DNA from: Melastoma dodecandrum
Lineage: Eukaryota > Streptophyta > Magnoliopsida > Myrtales > Melastomataceae
Reading direction: 5' to 3'
NCBI GenBank assembly: GCA_029817715.1
Contig: JARUPY010000533.1
Coordinates: 3,802,001 to 3,866,000 of the forward strand
DNA length: 64,000 nt
Positions 10,911 to 24,843 of the stretch are shown here, one piece after another (positions within the stretch are counted from its first letter, which is position 1; each line of letters begins with the position of its first letter). Position numbers and translations under genes: made by a program. The notes under the pieces are model-generated. The model saw only the letters and a list, made by a program, of their open reading frames with translations, made no database searches and was not told the origin of the DNA.

Positions 10911-12842
10911 ATGACGGCCGCGGCCGCTTTGCTCCCTCGACTACCTACCCTATCCTCCACCAATGGCCTCTCCTCCTCGGCCTCCGTATCCCCCCTCTCC
11001 CTCTCACGGAAGTACTTGGTGGACTGCCGTGGCCGGGGAGGTAGCAGAGTATCGTCATCGTCCTTGTCATGCTCTGTCTCTTGCGCCCTCAAGGCTCTCA
11101 TCTTTGACTGTGATGGCGTGATCCTTGAATCGGAGCACCTCCATCAGCAAGCCTACAATGACACCTTCGCTCACTTCAATGTCAAGTGCCCCGGAGATAC
11201 CGGGGCACTCAATTGGGGGACCGAATACTACGACGAGCTCCAGAACAGGATCGGTGGCGGAAAGCCCAAGATGAGATGGTATGATTTTGCCGATTCCTTG
11301 TCCTAGTTAGTCCAAATGTCAAATTACTGCCCGGCGTAACTCGGCAACTGGACGGTCAATCAAAGGTACTTTAAGGAGCACGGGTGGCCTACTTCGTCGA
11401 TATTCGACGCACCTCCAGAAAGCGACGAGGACAGAGCGAAGTTGATCGACACTCTTCAAGTATGAACCACAAACTGCTTATTGACGTCGCATCGATAGAA
11501 TTAGGGTTTCCAGGTTATGGCTTCCGAAATGACGGGATTATTTCCAGGACTGGAAGACAGAGCGGTACAAGGACATAATCAGATCCGGAACCGTAAGTCT
11601 GCATCATAATTCACTCGACTTCTATGCCCGACGTTTCTCGATGGCTACATCTGTCTAATGCTATCGAGCCGTTAATCGTATATGAATGGCTAATGACTTC
11701 CAATCTCAACGATGGATGGGATTTTCAACCAGGTGAAACCGAGGCCTGGAGTGTTGAGACTGATGGATGAGGCGAGGGCTGCTGTAAGATAATAACCCCC
11801 ACAACTGCCCATTATGTTATCCTGGTATATGCAATTAGACGTGTCTCGGAGGGTTCTCATAGGTCGAAAAACGGAGCTAATAGTCGAGCTCGAGCGTCTG
11901 GCCATTATTTGTGATTTGGATAAATCGAAGATCATTTGCAGTGATGTTGTCGGATGAATTCGCTGCAGGGAAAGAAGCTGGCTGTTTGTTCTGCGGCAAC
12001 TAAGAGTTCTGTTGTCCTATGCCTCGAAAACCTGATAGGGATGGTATGTGTAGCAGCATATTTACCTTCATCTTTCGAGTTAGCACAGTTTTCGCTTAAA
12101 TTTCCTGATCTCGTTAACTCACAGGAGCGCTTTGGAGGATTAGACTGCTTCCTTGCAGGTACGTTCGATCGTGTTTCGAGTATCTTCTATCTTTGCTTTT
12201 CAGGAAGACCATTTCGGTTCTCATCCTTCTATGGTTACAGGAGACGATGTAAGGGAGAAGAAGCCCGATCCGTCGATTTATCTCACTGCTGCAAAGGTAT
12301 TCTGTTCGTTTCATGAACTGTGGCATCACTATGCGTCTCCCAGAATAATTTGGGATTTGTTTCCTCTCCTGTCACAGAAACTTAATGTATCCGGTAGTGA
12401 GTGCTTAGTCGTGGAAGACAGCGTCATCGGACTGCAGGCACGACTTTATCTCTTACAAGTAGATTGCCCGAGACACCGAACCCCAGACTAATGCTTGATC
12501 ATGCTTGTGCAGGCAGCAACAAAGGCCGGGATGGCTTGCGTGATCTCCTATACATCTTCAACGGCTAATCAGGTAAAACATTTCTCACATTCACTCATCT
12601 ATAGTCAGCTTGGAAACATCAGGAAAAGAACAACTTCAGAGAATTTCCACACTCGACAGGATTTCGAGGAGGCCATCGCAAAATTCCCGGACTTGGGCGA
12701 TGTGAGGTATCCTTTTCTCTGCAAAGCTTGGCCGCAAATCATAACCAGCCCAAACTGCTCACAACCAACTACTTCTCTGCATATGCAATGCAGATTGCAG
12801 GACTTGGAGATTCTGCTCGATAGCATAGTGGCTGCCGGTTAA
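10911..12842 (+). CDS. Plastid HAD-superfamily phosphatase, CbbY-like (At4g39970 type)
   Basis: Eleven exons (10911-11278, 11366-11459, 11548-11592, 11733-11783, 11969-12043, 12125-12158, 12241-12296, 12378-12437, 12513-12572, 12660-12706, 12794-12842) join to about 312 residues. The first 58 or so residues are Ala/Ser/Arg-rich and look like a chloroplast transit peptide. HAD motif I is FDCDGVIL (Asp 66 nucleophile, Asp 68 acid/base), motif II includes AVCSAATKS, the motif III lysine is about 230 in EKKPDPS, and motif IV is VVEDSVIGLQ. Family knowledge: CbbY proteins remove phosphate from sugar bisphosphates such as the Rubisco inhibitor xylulose-1,5-bisphosphate. The substrate of this clade is not shown by sequence. 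The intron at 12438-12512 starts with GC, because only that junction restores GLQAATKAG. Confidence 0.9.
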
Positions 12843-14351
12843 CGGCGATCGATTATCACATTCTTCACTAACGCCGTGGCAGTCAGTTCCACTAGTGTAT
12901 TCGCATGGTCTTGAATGTATGAGAAACAGCCATGCACATCATTCATGAAGGGGTCAAGCATTGCATCTTTCCTTTGAACTGCTCAGAATTGTAAAAGGTT
13001 TATTGAATCAGATTCCCTCCACCCAAAATTAATAGTTATTTTAATTTTTTTTTTGGGTGCTTTTCCAGTGCAACGTGCTGTTCCTTTCAATCATATACAG
13101 AAAAACTTGTCCTCTTCCCTTCTTCATATACACCACCAACACACCCAAATGATTTTCCTCACACGAGTAGTGTTATTGAGAGAGAGCCACGCCACACGTT
13201 TGTTGGGGGGTGACCATAGAGTTTGAGTTCGGCGTTCTGACACAGTTTTGCATGGGGCGGAGATCCTTACGTCGGCTTCGAGTGGACCTGGCCCAATCAA
13301 TATCGGCCCATTTATGAGACGGACGCCGGCCCTAATTGAACGGGCGCCTATAATTGGGCCTTCGCGGGTACTTATTGGGCCAGTCTACGATTTTCCTTTT
13401 TATCCTCATATAACATATTTAAAAAATCTTTTTTTTTGTGCAGATTAAAATACATTTAATGAATTATTTAAATTGCGGAGAGTTTTCAAAATAATATCCA
13501 ATTGCAGAATCATTGTCAAAATAATCATTACTATCTGACTCTGGTTCTGTATAGTTAGTTTTCTGATGGTGCGGAGTCACATGTAATGAAACATTAGCAA
13601 TTGATGATTTTACCTAATAAAATAAAAATATATTTTTTTTTTGTGGTGGTGATGGATCCAAATACTAAGTTGAATCAATAAAGTCGGAATAAAGGAAAAG
13701 AAGGATAAATTAAATATAACAGACGAATAATAATAGTGGGATGCCACGAATATCCACACACAAGGGATTGAGGATGAGGAGGGAGGCATAATGGTACCAT
13801 ACTACTACTACTCCTCCCTGGGACTGTTTTTTTCTTTTCCTACTTGTCTTTTCAGTAAAAACATGGGAATGAGAAGGGGATAGTGGTCATGGATGCGTAC
13901 CAAGAAGTCATAATGAGTCGGATCGGAACATACATTATGGACCATCCCACTCACTCTTGACTCACCCACCCACCACTTAATTATATGCAAAAAAAAAAAA
14001 ATAATAATAAAATTGTAATTGGTTTCTCCCTCACCATGTGGATTGTAGACCACTCTGTTGCTTGGTTTGAAACAATGGGAGATTAGATATTACTTGGTAT
14101 TATTTATTACACACAAAAAAAAAAATATCATCGTTTGTTTGTTTTTTTTTTATAAAGGAAATGAAAAGAGAGAGAGAGACCTAAATAAGTTATGAGCTAC
14201 AACAACACACACCAAACCTTCTCCATTTATCTATCGCTCTCTCTGTGTGTCAAACGCAGCAGCCCAACCATTAATCTGGTCTTGGGTTATTTATTTAACC
14301 CACAAACCACAGACCCCAATTCCCAAGAAAAGATCCAAACACACAAAAAAG
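12843..14351. other. Intergenic, 3' flank of HAD gene and promoter side of DAHP synthase
   Basis: No gene supported. Short poly-T/A tracts, GA repeats near 14168-14180 and AT-rich DNA. The right end is the promoter and 5' UTR of the DAHP synthase. Confidence 0.5.
14151..14157 (+). promoter_or_regulatory. Putative TATA box of DAHP synthase
   Basis: TATAAAG follows a T-rich tract about 200 bp upstream of the ATG at 14352. Position and sequence fit a plant TATA box, but it is not proven. Confidence 0.4.
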
Positions 14352-16386
<2,035 letters not shown>

Positions 16387-17895
16387 TCTTTGGGCCGGTG
16401 TGGGGATGGGTAAGTTACTTAATAGCAGGATAGGGGGTTAGTGTTGTCAGTGAAGCGCACGGCCCTGGATCCAAGAACCAAGTAAAGTCTCTCTATGGGG
16501 AGGGAATCAGATCAGCATCAGCATCCAAGGTTGTCTGTCCTTCTACGGGACTTGGGCTACTTACTTTGCTTCCGTGTGATGATTTTAGAGTGTGCGTGCG
16601 TTTGCGTGTATCTACTTACTTTTTGGGAATAAAATGTTGAAGAAATGGGGATCGAATGAATATTTATTTAATGAGGAAGGTGTTCCAAGAACACGGGAAA
16701 TGGATGATCCATCTTTCTTTATTCTTCCCGTGAATAATTATGCAAATTTTCTAATTTCTCCAAAAGCTGTCAACAAATCTTAATTTTTTTTTTGCTCTTT
16801 CTTTAGTGAAAGAAGAAGCGACAGAAACAAAAACCCTTTTGAGAAATCATATGAAATCATATAAAAAATTGACGTTGTGTAGGACAAGAGGGACACAATC
16901 ATCATTCACTTAGTGCAAAACCAAGTCACACGGGGGTCTACCTCTACTCTAACTTCTGTCTGTCTCTCTCTCTCTCAATCATTTTATTTTATTTTATAAT
17001 TTTACGGACTATATTAAATGAGTTCTGACAATTTACCGACTCTTTTTTGAATGATTGTGCCTGCGTTTAGGACATACCAACGATTGACTCACATGGTTTA
17101 AGTTTGCAAGTGGTTCCCAACACACATTTTGCTTGCTCGATTAACCTGCGGCTGGCTGATTAGTTGGGCCACGTGCAACTACATATTATTGACCCAAAAA
17201 AAAAAAAATTTGTATTGTATGTAGCCAGCCATCTCCACCTAATACATACACCTCCTCACTTTAAATAGTTTTTAAGTGATCCTACGACAACACCTTCTTA
17301 AACTAAAATAAGCGTGAGAAACTTTTGCTTTTGTCAAACGAGACCAGACCATTACAAAGACGGCTGATTGATGTCTGTCGTACAAAGTAAGGACCTGCGT
17401 CAAACACGCCACGTGACTTTTGTTCACCAAACATTTTGTATGGACTAAAACCCTCCATGTCCTCCTTCCTACCTACTACATTATTATCACGTGAAATTCT
17501 AATCATACGACCCCGACGTCACTCGGTCCCATTAATAGTAAGTACCATATGTAGTAATAACACAAGCCCTTTTACCATACATTTAAAACACAAGGACATT
17601 AATGTATTGGGAGGGACCATCGACACGATTTAGGGCTCTGTGCCTACGACCACCACCAAAATCTCTCACTCTCCCGTCTCAGTCCGGCCGTCGATTCAAA
17701 TACCACCGACTACTAGATCCATCCAGAGGACAGCTGTTAAGGCTTTCGCGAGGGAATTGGGATTCGGCCTATTGGACTGATTTGACCATTTGGTTAACTC
17801 GTTTCCGCCACTTTCTTATTTACCTTCTTTGGTGGAATACATCGAAACTATTGTTTGTTTGTGAAGCATATACTCTTCCGGATTGTGCAGAGGCT
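16387..17895. other. Intergenic between two convergent genes
   Basis: Holds the 3' UTRs of DAHP synthase (+) and the LanC-like gene (-). The rest is AT-rich with short TC and A runs. No gene recognised. Confidence 0.5.
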
Positions 17896-20310
17896 CTACA
17901 ACTCGTATCCTGGAAAGCTAGACAGCTCTGGCCCAGCAACATCGAACCAGAGGCAGGCCGTCCCAGCGAGCCCGTAGTAGAGGGACCACGCGTTGTTCGA
18001 GGCGGCGGTTGTTGCCATGAGCTCAGTCGCATTATGGTAGAGGAAGCTCGCGAAGGCCTTGGCTCTCTCCTCGTACAAGATTTCTCCGGTCAGACGAAAC
18101 AGTGCTAGGAAGGCGTACGCGTTGCCCGAAGCTCCGTCTGCCAGCCCAACCTTCTTCATGAGGCCATTCTTCCAGACAACCTCTCCTGCTTCTATGGCTG
18201 CATCGCGAAACTCCCTGTCACTCGGAAAAACCTGCCGGAAAAGAGAAAAAGAAAAGAATTGACAATTGTCGTCGGAGGCGAGACTGGGTTTCTTTTCCAC
18301 TTACGACCTCAAAAGCCCCAAAGTCTCACCTGTGACGCCTTGCACAGAGTCATGGCCATGCCAGTTGCGCCATGGGACCACTGGACGAGCTTATCCCTCG
18401 GATTGCCTTCACTGGAGGGATAATTCCCGCTATGAGGGAACCTGTTACTCATCATGTACCGCAGTGTCCCCTTCACGTCTTCAGCATACTCTTCGCTCAA
18501 AGGGAAATGGAGCAACACCTGCAGTATACCTGCGAGGCCGTTCGCGGCCCCCAAGTACCGGGTCCCATGCCACCTATACATCAATGGGCAGGATGCAATG
18601 TCGGAGGCCCCTGCCCGACCCCCGGCTATCACGGCATCAACAATAGGCATGAGTAGGTTGTTGGGCACGGTCTCAGGACCAAGGTGGTGGTTTATGAACA
18701 GCGCTGCCCAGAGGAACCCGGCTCGGCCATAGAGAAGATCATACGACATACCGAACCCACCATCTTCAGGACCAACCGGGAGAGCTCTCTCGTGTGCAAG
18801 CTGCAACAAATGTCCAAAAATGAACATGCCAGCGGCCTTTTCTAAAATAGAGAGCAGGACCAGAGAGTTTCTTCCGCAACTTTCCGCGACTCAACGAGAA
18901 ACTCCGATGATTCTCACCTCATACATATGCCAATGAAATCCGAAGAAATAGTAACACAAGTATGATCTACATTCATAAAACAATTAAAAGTACAATGATA
19001 TACTAAACTTTAATCTAAACTTGAACTAAAAACAAAGAAGCAGAAGTCACGACAATGCATAACACCTCCAGAAAAACTGCTTCCGGGAACAAATCCAGTT
19101 GTCCCTATGATAAGGACTGCAAACAAAACTCGGTGAGAGTGGGGGCATCGACATCATCACCCTTGATCTTATCAAGGACCGCATGGACTCATTAGTTACA
19201 GAGACGCACATAATGGTCAAACGTGAATTGGCCCAGAGTCCCCCCATCGAAAATTTTCTGCAAAATATATCGGAAACAAAACAAGCGGGCAAAATTGTGC
19301 AAACTCCCCCAACCTTCTTTTGACCTTTTGTTTTGAATTCAGATTGAAAGGAGGGAGTGATTTGATTAAAACCTGGAGGAAGAGGTTGAGGTAGGAATCC
19401 CTCTTCAGAGGGTCTCCCAGGATGTCCGCAACCACCGCTCCCAAGCCGTACACGCCTCCCCTCCCGCACAAGAACGTCACATGATGCCACCTCCTGCTAC
19501 CCAGTTTTTCCCAATTATTAAAATTTTCCAAGAACCCTATGATTATCCATCCACTGCCGTCTTCATCCAAATCACAATATAATATAATATTCACAACACC
19601 CTCTTCCCAATCCCAAATATCCCCCCCCCCCCCAAACAGATTTTCTTTTTAAGCTAAAAACAATTTCGGCCGATATATTCTTTTTCTTTGATCACGACCT
19701 TTTCCTTAATCTCCAAAAGTAACAGCTTACGGAATTATCCCTTAATCAACAAGTGGGGCCTCTAATAATCGAATATGCTTTCCGCAAATTGATCGGATAA
19801 AGTATGCTGAAAGATATTCCATACCAGAATTTTAACTAAAAGCAATTATAAACAAATCAGGCCGTGGTGGTGGTGGTGGTTTGGGGATTTCACCTGGCGG
19901 AAGCACCGCCAGAGGAAGCGGCGCAGGCGTCGACGATCTCCGAGGCCATCAACAGGTCGCCGCGGTCGCCGGTGGCACGGAACGACCTCAGGCAAGCGAT
20001 TGCGGTCCCCAGGAGGCCAGTATATGCCGTGGGGTCGGTCAACTGGGTAACCGAACCCGTCCTCCCGAACGTCGCCCTAACAACCTGAGCCGATAGCCCG
20101 TACGCGTTAGCATCGATTCGACGAGGTCGGAACCTGGCTAGGAGAAGGTAACTCGAGGGGGGGGGGGAGGAAGGGGAATACCTGGTCCTTGAGGGAAACG
20201 GCTGCCCTGAGGAGAGTGTGGGAGGGGAGGGGGAGGATGGGGGCGGGGAGGCTGGCGGTGGCGGAGTCGTCGTGGTTGTTGCTGTGGTTGCGGACGACGG
20301 AGGAAGACAT
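17896..20310 (-). CDS. GCL1: LanC-like protein (GCL/GCR2-like), zinc ligands missing
   Basis: Exons (reverse strand) are 20310 or 20418 to 20182, 20084-19894, 19493-19373, 18800-18330 and 18231-17896. The frame is open to an ATG at 20418 (451 residues). A TATA-like box at about 20446-20457 is too close to that ATG, and the downstream ATG at 20310 gives the MSSSVV start I prefer (about 415 residues). The LanC alpha/alpha barrel is recognisable by TAYTGLLGTA, FLCGRGGV, GRAGFLWA, GAANGLAGIL, WSHGATGM, GLADGASGNAY and YYGLAGTACLWFD. In LanC and LANCL proteins three residues (Cys, Cys, His) bind zinc in WCHG and CHG motifs. Here they read Ser, Ala and Asp. A zinc-dependent LANCL-type reaction is therefore unlikely. 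The role is unknown; plant relatives were once proposed as ABA receptors, which was disputed. Confidence 0.85.
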
Positions 20311-20445
20311 GGCGGCGGTGGGGGAGGAAGCAGTTGGAGAGTGTGAGGAGGGGCGGGGGGTGGTGTGACGAAATTCGACTAGCGTTTTTCCAGGGAGAGA
20401 TGAGGATGACGAGAACATATGGCCCCGGCCGGGGGGGCTTTGGCT

Positions 20446-20457
20446 TTTTATAAATTA
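20446..20457 (-). promoter_or_regulatory. Putative TATA box of the LanC-like gene
   Basis: On the minus strand this reads AATTTATAAAAA. It lies 28 bp from the distal ATG (20418) and about 135 bp from the proximal ATG (20310), which favours the proximal start. Confidence 0.4.
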
Positions 20458-20642
20458 ATTACTGTTAAAGCTGTTAGTTTTGCACGAGACTCACGTGGTT
20501 TCCAATCCAAACCCCCCCATCGAAAAGAACCCCGGAACATAGTAAGATACACTAGAAAGATTTTATTTATTTATTTATTTTGAATTAGTTTAAGTAGTAG
20601 TAGAAAGGGAATTTCATATGTTGTGATGAGATCGTTAGGTGG

Positions 20643-22549
20643 TTATCTGTCGGAATAGCTTCTCCTCCCGATCAGATCCCCGAACCTCCTCAGCAGCGCC
20701 ACCTTCTTCCTCGACGTCCACTCCCCCTCCGCTTCCACGCGCCAGCGTTCCCCGTCGTGGTCGCCCGATATATCCGACGACGAGTTCCTCCTGTGGTGCT
20801 CCCCTGGCTGCGGACCCGTCACGTCGAATATTGACCCCTTCAGCGGATCCCTGTCACCGTCGTTGCTCCCGTCCTCTTTGTTGTGCTTCGGGTGATTGTT
20901 GTGGTGGACTCTTCTTTCCTTTAGGTTGAAGCTAAACGCCTTCCCTAGTCTCTTCCCGTGATTGTGGCTGTTAATCTGATCCTTGTCGTTAGGCTCGTTC
21001 GGGTGTCGCGATTTCTGTTTCCCTTGTTCCTTCCACATCGTTGCTGTCTTTGATTCGGTCGCCAGCCTCTTCAGTTCCCTGATGTTCTCCGCGGTTGTGG
21101 CCTCGTTCATCCGGAGGCTTTCGTTCTCCCGTGTCAGGAACTGGAGGGCGTCGTCCTTCTCAGAGAGCTCGTCCTTCAGCTGTGAGTTCTCGGCACGGGC
21201 GATGCTTGCTGCCTCTTTCGCGACGCTCGCCTCGTTCAGTGCCTGCTTCAGTATGTCCCTTAGCTTGTTGTTCTCCTCCCTCGACGATTTCACCATCTTG
21301 TTGGCGGCCTTGAGGGATTCGCCGAGCAGCATGCTCTCATTCAGGGCAAATGCCTTGTCCTCCTCTGCTGTTCGGATGCACGCTATGAAACCAGCCTCCT
21401 TCTCGGTCCAAGCAGCAAATGACTCCTCCACTTCCGTCCTCAGCTTCTCTACTGTGCTCTTCAATAGATCGTTCTCCGTCCGTAATTCATCAATGAGTTT
21501 CTTGGACATTTCGTCAGCTACCTGCAGCCTCGTCTTTAAGTTGGTCTCCTCTCGTTGGGAATGGTCGAGCTCAGTCTGTGTTATGTCAAGCTTTAGCTTC
21601 ACCTGATTGGATTCTGTCGCTACTTCCTTCAGCGCGATCACCAAATCATCCAGCGCCTTCTTGCTGTTCTCTTCCGCTGCGTTCGACAATCTCAGCTCAA
21701 CTTTGAGCTTCCTGACCTCGTCATTCACCCGAGTGAGCTTCTGTTCCGTTGATTCCAGGACAGAGCTTTCGGAGACATCTTTCCCAGGCCTGTTTTCCTT
21801 GGAGCGGTTCTTCTCCACGCTGGAATCCTTGTTACTGTTCGTCCTCTCCATGGACATCTCAAGTTTCAATTCCTTGAGCGCCATCTTCGTCTTCTCGAGC
21901 TGCTTCGTCAAAGTGGCCAGTGACTCATATGTCCTCAATTCCGACTGCTTACTTCTTTCCAGATCGTCCTCCAATTCCCTGACCCTCTGCTCGTGATCTG
22001 ACTTAACCCTTTCCTCTGATACCATCATATTTTCGAGCTCCTTCCTAAACCTCCCGACTGCAATCTCAGTCTCGGCCAGCCGAGCCTTGACCTCCTTACC
22101 CCTTTTGATCTCGACCCTCATCACCTCGATCTCCTTCTCCTTGTCCTTAAGCTCCCGGCTCGTGTTCGTCAGCAACTTCTTGAGGGTAGTCACCTCCGTG
22201 TAGATCTCGGGAACCTTCCTCGGTGTGAACCCCTCGCTGAGCTTCGCCTTCGCCTCGTCGACTTGCCTCCTTGATTCGTCAAGGTCATCCAACGCCTGAT
22301 CCCTCTCCCGCTCCACCTCGATCAGCCTCTCCTTGAGCTTCCACAGCTCGGCCTCGAGGTGCGCTGCCCTGCGCTGCATCCCCGCAAATAAAATCTGCAA
22401 TACCATCTCAGCACAATCATCATACGAATCGTGATATCACCTGAGAATGTATGGCCAAATGAACGCACCTCTAACGAGTGAATCTGTCGGCTCTTGCTCT
22501 GCGGCGATTTCACAGATGACCTCGGGATACACGGCGATCGGGTTTTCTC
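20643..22549 (-). CDS. Long coiled-coil protein (WEB-family-like), 5' end unresolved
   Basis: The main exon 22394-20643 encodes 583 residues, nearly all heptad-rich coiled coil with abundant Glu/Lys/Arg/Leu. A short basic, Ser/Pro/His-rich region precedes the C-terminal KKVALLRRFGDLIG motif. An upstream exon about 22549-22469 (RSP/KSPQSKSR, basic) joins it in frame at LE/ILFAG. I found no ATG in that exon, so the start codon probably lies in a further upstream exon. An ATG at 22406 overlaps the splice acceptor and is less likely. A basic Ser/Pro head followed by coiled coil recalls plant WEB-type and USO1-like proteins, some of which act in organelle movement, but the match is by general character only. 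Its stop codon lies close upstream of the LanC-like gene, same strand. Confidence 0.72.
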
Positions 22550-23002
22550 CTCAGATGAATGTTAGGAAATTGTTATGCTTAGGATTCAGACAATTTCTGT
22601 TTGTTTGCATTTATGTTTGCTATTAATAGAATATGAAGGTTAATTTAGCATCCATTGGACAGAAATGGCTTCTTGTTTATTTATAATAAGTCGAAGGTTC
22701 TTTTCCCAACACCATGAAATCGCTTATAGATTCGAGACATGAACATTTGCCTGAGACAGGGAGACATGTTTTTTACATAATGACCACCTCCGTCGCACCC
22801 GGAGAGCGTTCGACGTTGATTAGTACTTCTTGGTTCTGACAATTGTGGTGCTTTCGCAAGACCAGATCACGCGCGATATCGATGCCTCATTCTGCAGAGT
22901 TGTGCCCAAGTGCCCGCTTTTGAGTTCCTCTGTTTTTTGGCTCAAGGACTCAGTGATTTGTTGATTCTCGATGATGAAACAAAGGTTCGGCTTTGAGATA
23001 AC

Positions 23003-24205
23003 TCAGTTCCACTGGTCGGGGCAGTACCAATGCAGGGAAGGCGCCTGGTCGTCGGCAAAGAAGTTGCATGCCTCGTCCCCGACAAAGAAATCTCGTTCCT
23101 CTGTCTTGACATATTGAGCGGTGGGAACAAAGAGGGAGGCCTTCTCCAGCTGAATGGTGTGGACAGCTGTAGAGGAAGAGATCGCCCGGCTCGGGCTGCT
23201 GTTGCTTTCATCATTCACGATAGCACTTGAGTCACTGTCCGAGGATCCGTCCTTAGTTTCAGCATTGATTCGTGAAACAAGCAATGATGCTCTCAGCCCG
23301 ATTTCATCAACGTAGCTTTTGCCGGTGTCCGGCATGAAAACCTCCTCTTCTTTTATCGAGATATTGCTCTCGGTGCTGTTCTCTTGGTCGAGCTTGGATT
23401 TCAGTTCCTTGATCTGCAGGGAGATCATCAACCCACTGTTAAAGAATTGCAACCGCAATTCGAACTACACATCAAAAGCTGGGAATCGTTACAGATAACT
23501 GAAAGATCCGACAGTGTTTTCCATAACCATTCTAGATGTTCAGATCGGTTTTGGAGAAAGAAGGCACAATTCGCTTGCATTCCCGACCCAAGCCGCTATG
23601 AACAGGGGGAATCACAGGAAAAGCAAATCAAGATTACCTCTTTGAGGAGAGCCTCGTTATCGTGCTTGAGAGTGTCGTAATTGACCTTAAGGGAGTTATA
23701 GTTCGCCTTAAGGACCTCGAAATCCCGCTCCAGCTGCTTGGTCTTCCACCTTGCACGCCGGTTCTGGAACCACACGGCGACCTGCCTAGGCTGAAGCCCC
23801 AGCTCCTGGGCAAGCTTAACTTTGCGATCAGGCTCGAGCTTGTTCTCGACCTCAAAGTTCTTCTCCAGGGCCTTGACCTGGTCGATTCTGAGCCTCCTCT
23901 TCTTCGAGGATCCATGGCCGGCCTCATCGAGGCCACACTCGTCGTCGAACCCATCCAACATGGACTGGAACTCCCTACTGTACATGCTTTCACTCCTCGG
24001 ACTGTGCTCATCTGCAACAACAAAAACAACCAAGAATTCTCCTTGTCACCATGAAGTTACAATCTTGCAGAAACATTCACAGACCCATATCGACTCGACC
24101 AATTGCCCCCATAAGAATTGCAACAAAAGAAAGACCTGTGGGTGGTGGTGGGCACATGGAGTTGTTGGGGGCACCCCAGGAGTCAGGGCTAGGGATCCTC
24201 TTCAT
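23003..24205 (-). CDS. HD-Zip class I transcription factor (ATHB5/6/16 type)
   Basis: Three exons (reverse strand: 24205-24136, 24011-23638, 23413-23003) give about 284 residues. The start MKRIPSPDS matches the conserved N-terminus of the ATHB6 group. The homeodomain begins [18 protein letters not shown], and helix 3 has the invariant [19 protein letters not shown] leucine zipper of about five heptads follows directly (LERDFEVLK ... LKHDNEALL), interrupted by intron 2. The acidic, Ser-rich C-terminal half ends in [13 protein letters not shown] and DQWN, the signature of this subgroup. It is a nuclear dimer that binds pseudopalindromic CAATNATTG sites. Family members act in ABA and drought responses and leaf growth. 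Nothing in the gene looks broken. Confidence 0.95.
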
Positions 24206-24795
24206 GCTGCCTGGTTCCTTTTCTACAATTATGATGTTTCTTTCCTTTATCCTTGTAATAAAAAAAGGTCGATCCTTTTTCCTACACAAAGGCTGTCCTT
24301 TTTTTTCCCTTTGAGTTTCTAGTGGACAAACCCGTGTCAAGGGATAGCAGCAGGGACAGAATTCCTCAAGACTCCACAATTCAACAACAACAGCACACCC
24401 TCCCCATCCTTCTGCTCCACCGCCACCACCTGCTGATGGTGAATTGGCCAAGGACACCCCCCCATACCCAGGGATATGGGTTGGTCCAATCAGTGTGGGG
24501 AAGAGGCGTTGAAAGGCTGGATCTTGGTCTTGTCGGTGTTTAGTGGGCGGGGGGGAAGGGAGGGGGGGAATGAAGGGAAGAAGAGGAAGAAACAGGAGAA
24601 GATGGAAAGGGACAGACAGGGAAGGGGGGGGGGGGGGGGGGAGTGGGCAGCCAGCTGGTCACACCCCAATTATTACGACATGGCCGTCTTTAAATAAGGT
24701 AGGAAGAAAGAAAGAGAGAAAGAAAACCCAGCACAGCACAGCACCCACTCCCCCTGATCCAAAAACTCTTTGTGGGTTAACTTATTGACTTGGGT

Positions 24796-24843
24796 TAGTG
24801 TCAGGGTCAGGGTCAGGGTCAGGGTTAGGGTTAGGGTTTGGGT
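24796..24843 (+). repeat. Telomere-like hexamer array
   Basis: About eight head-to-tail six-base units, first GTCAGG then GTTAGG, ending TTTGGG. The plant telomere unit is the seven-base TTTAGGG, so this is only telomere-like. It lies about 600 bp upstream of the HD-Zip ATG. Confidence 0.7.

Noticed and set aside
20983..21996. Serine/phenylalanine-rich plus-strand frames
   Set aside because: Antisense of the coiled-coil gene. The repetitive composition is that of reversed Glu/Lys codons.
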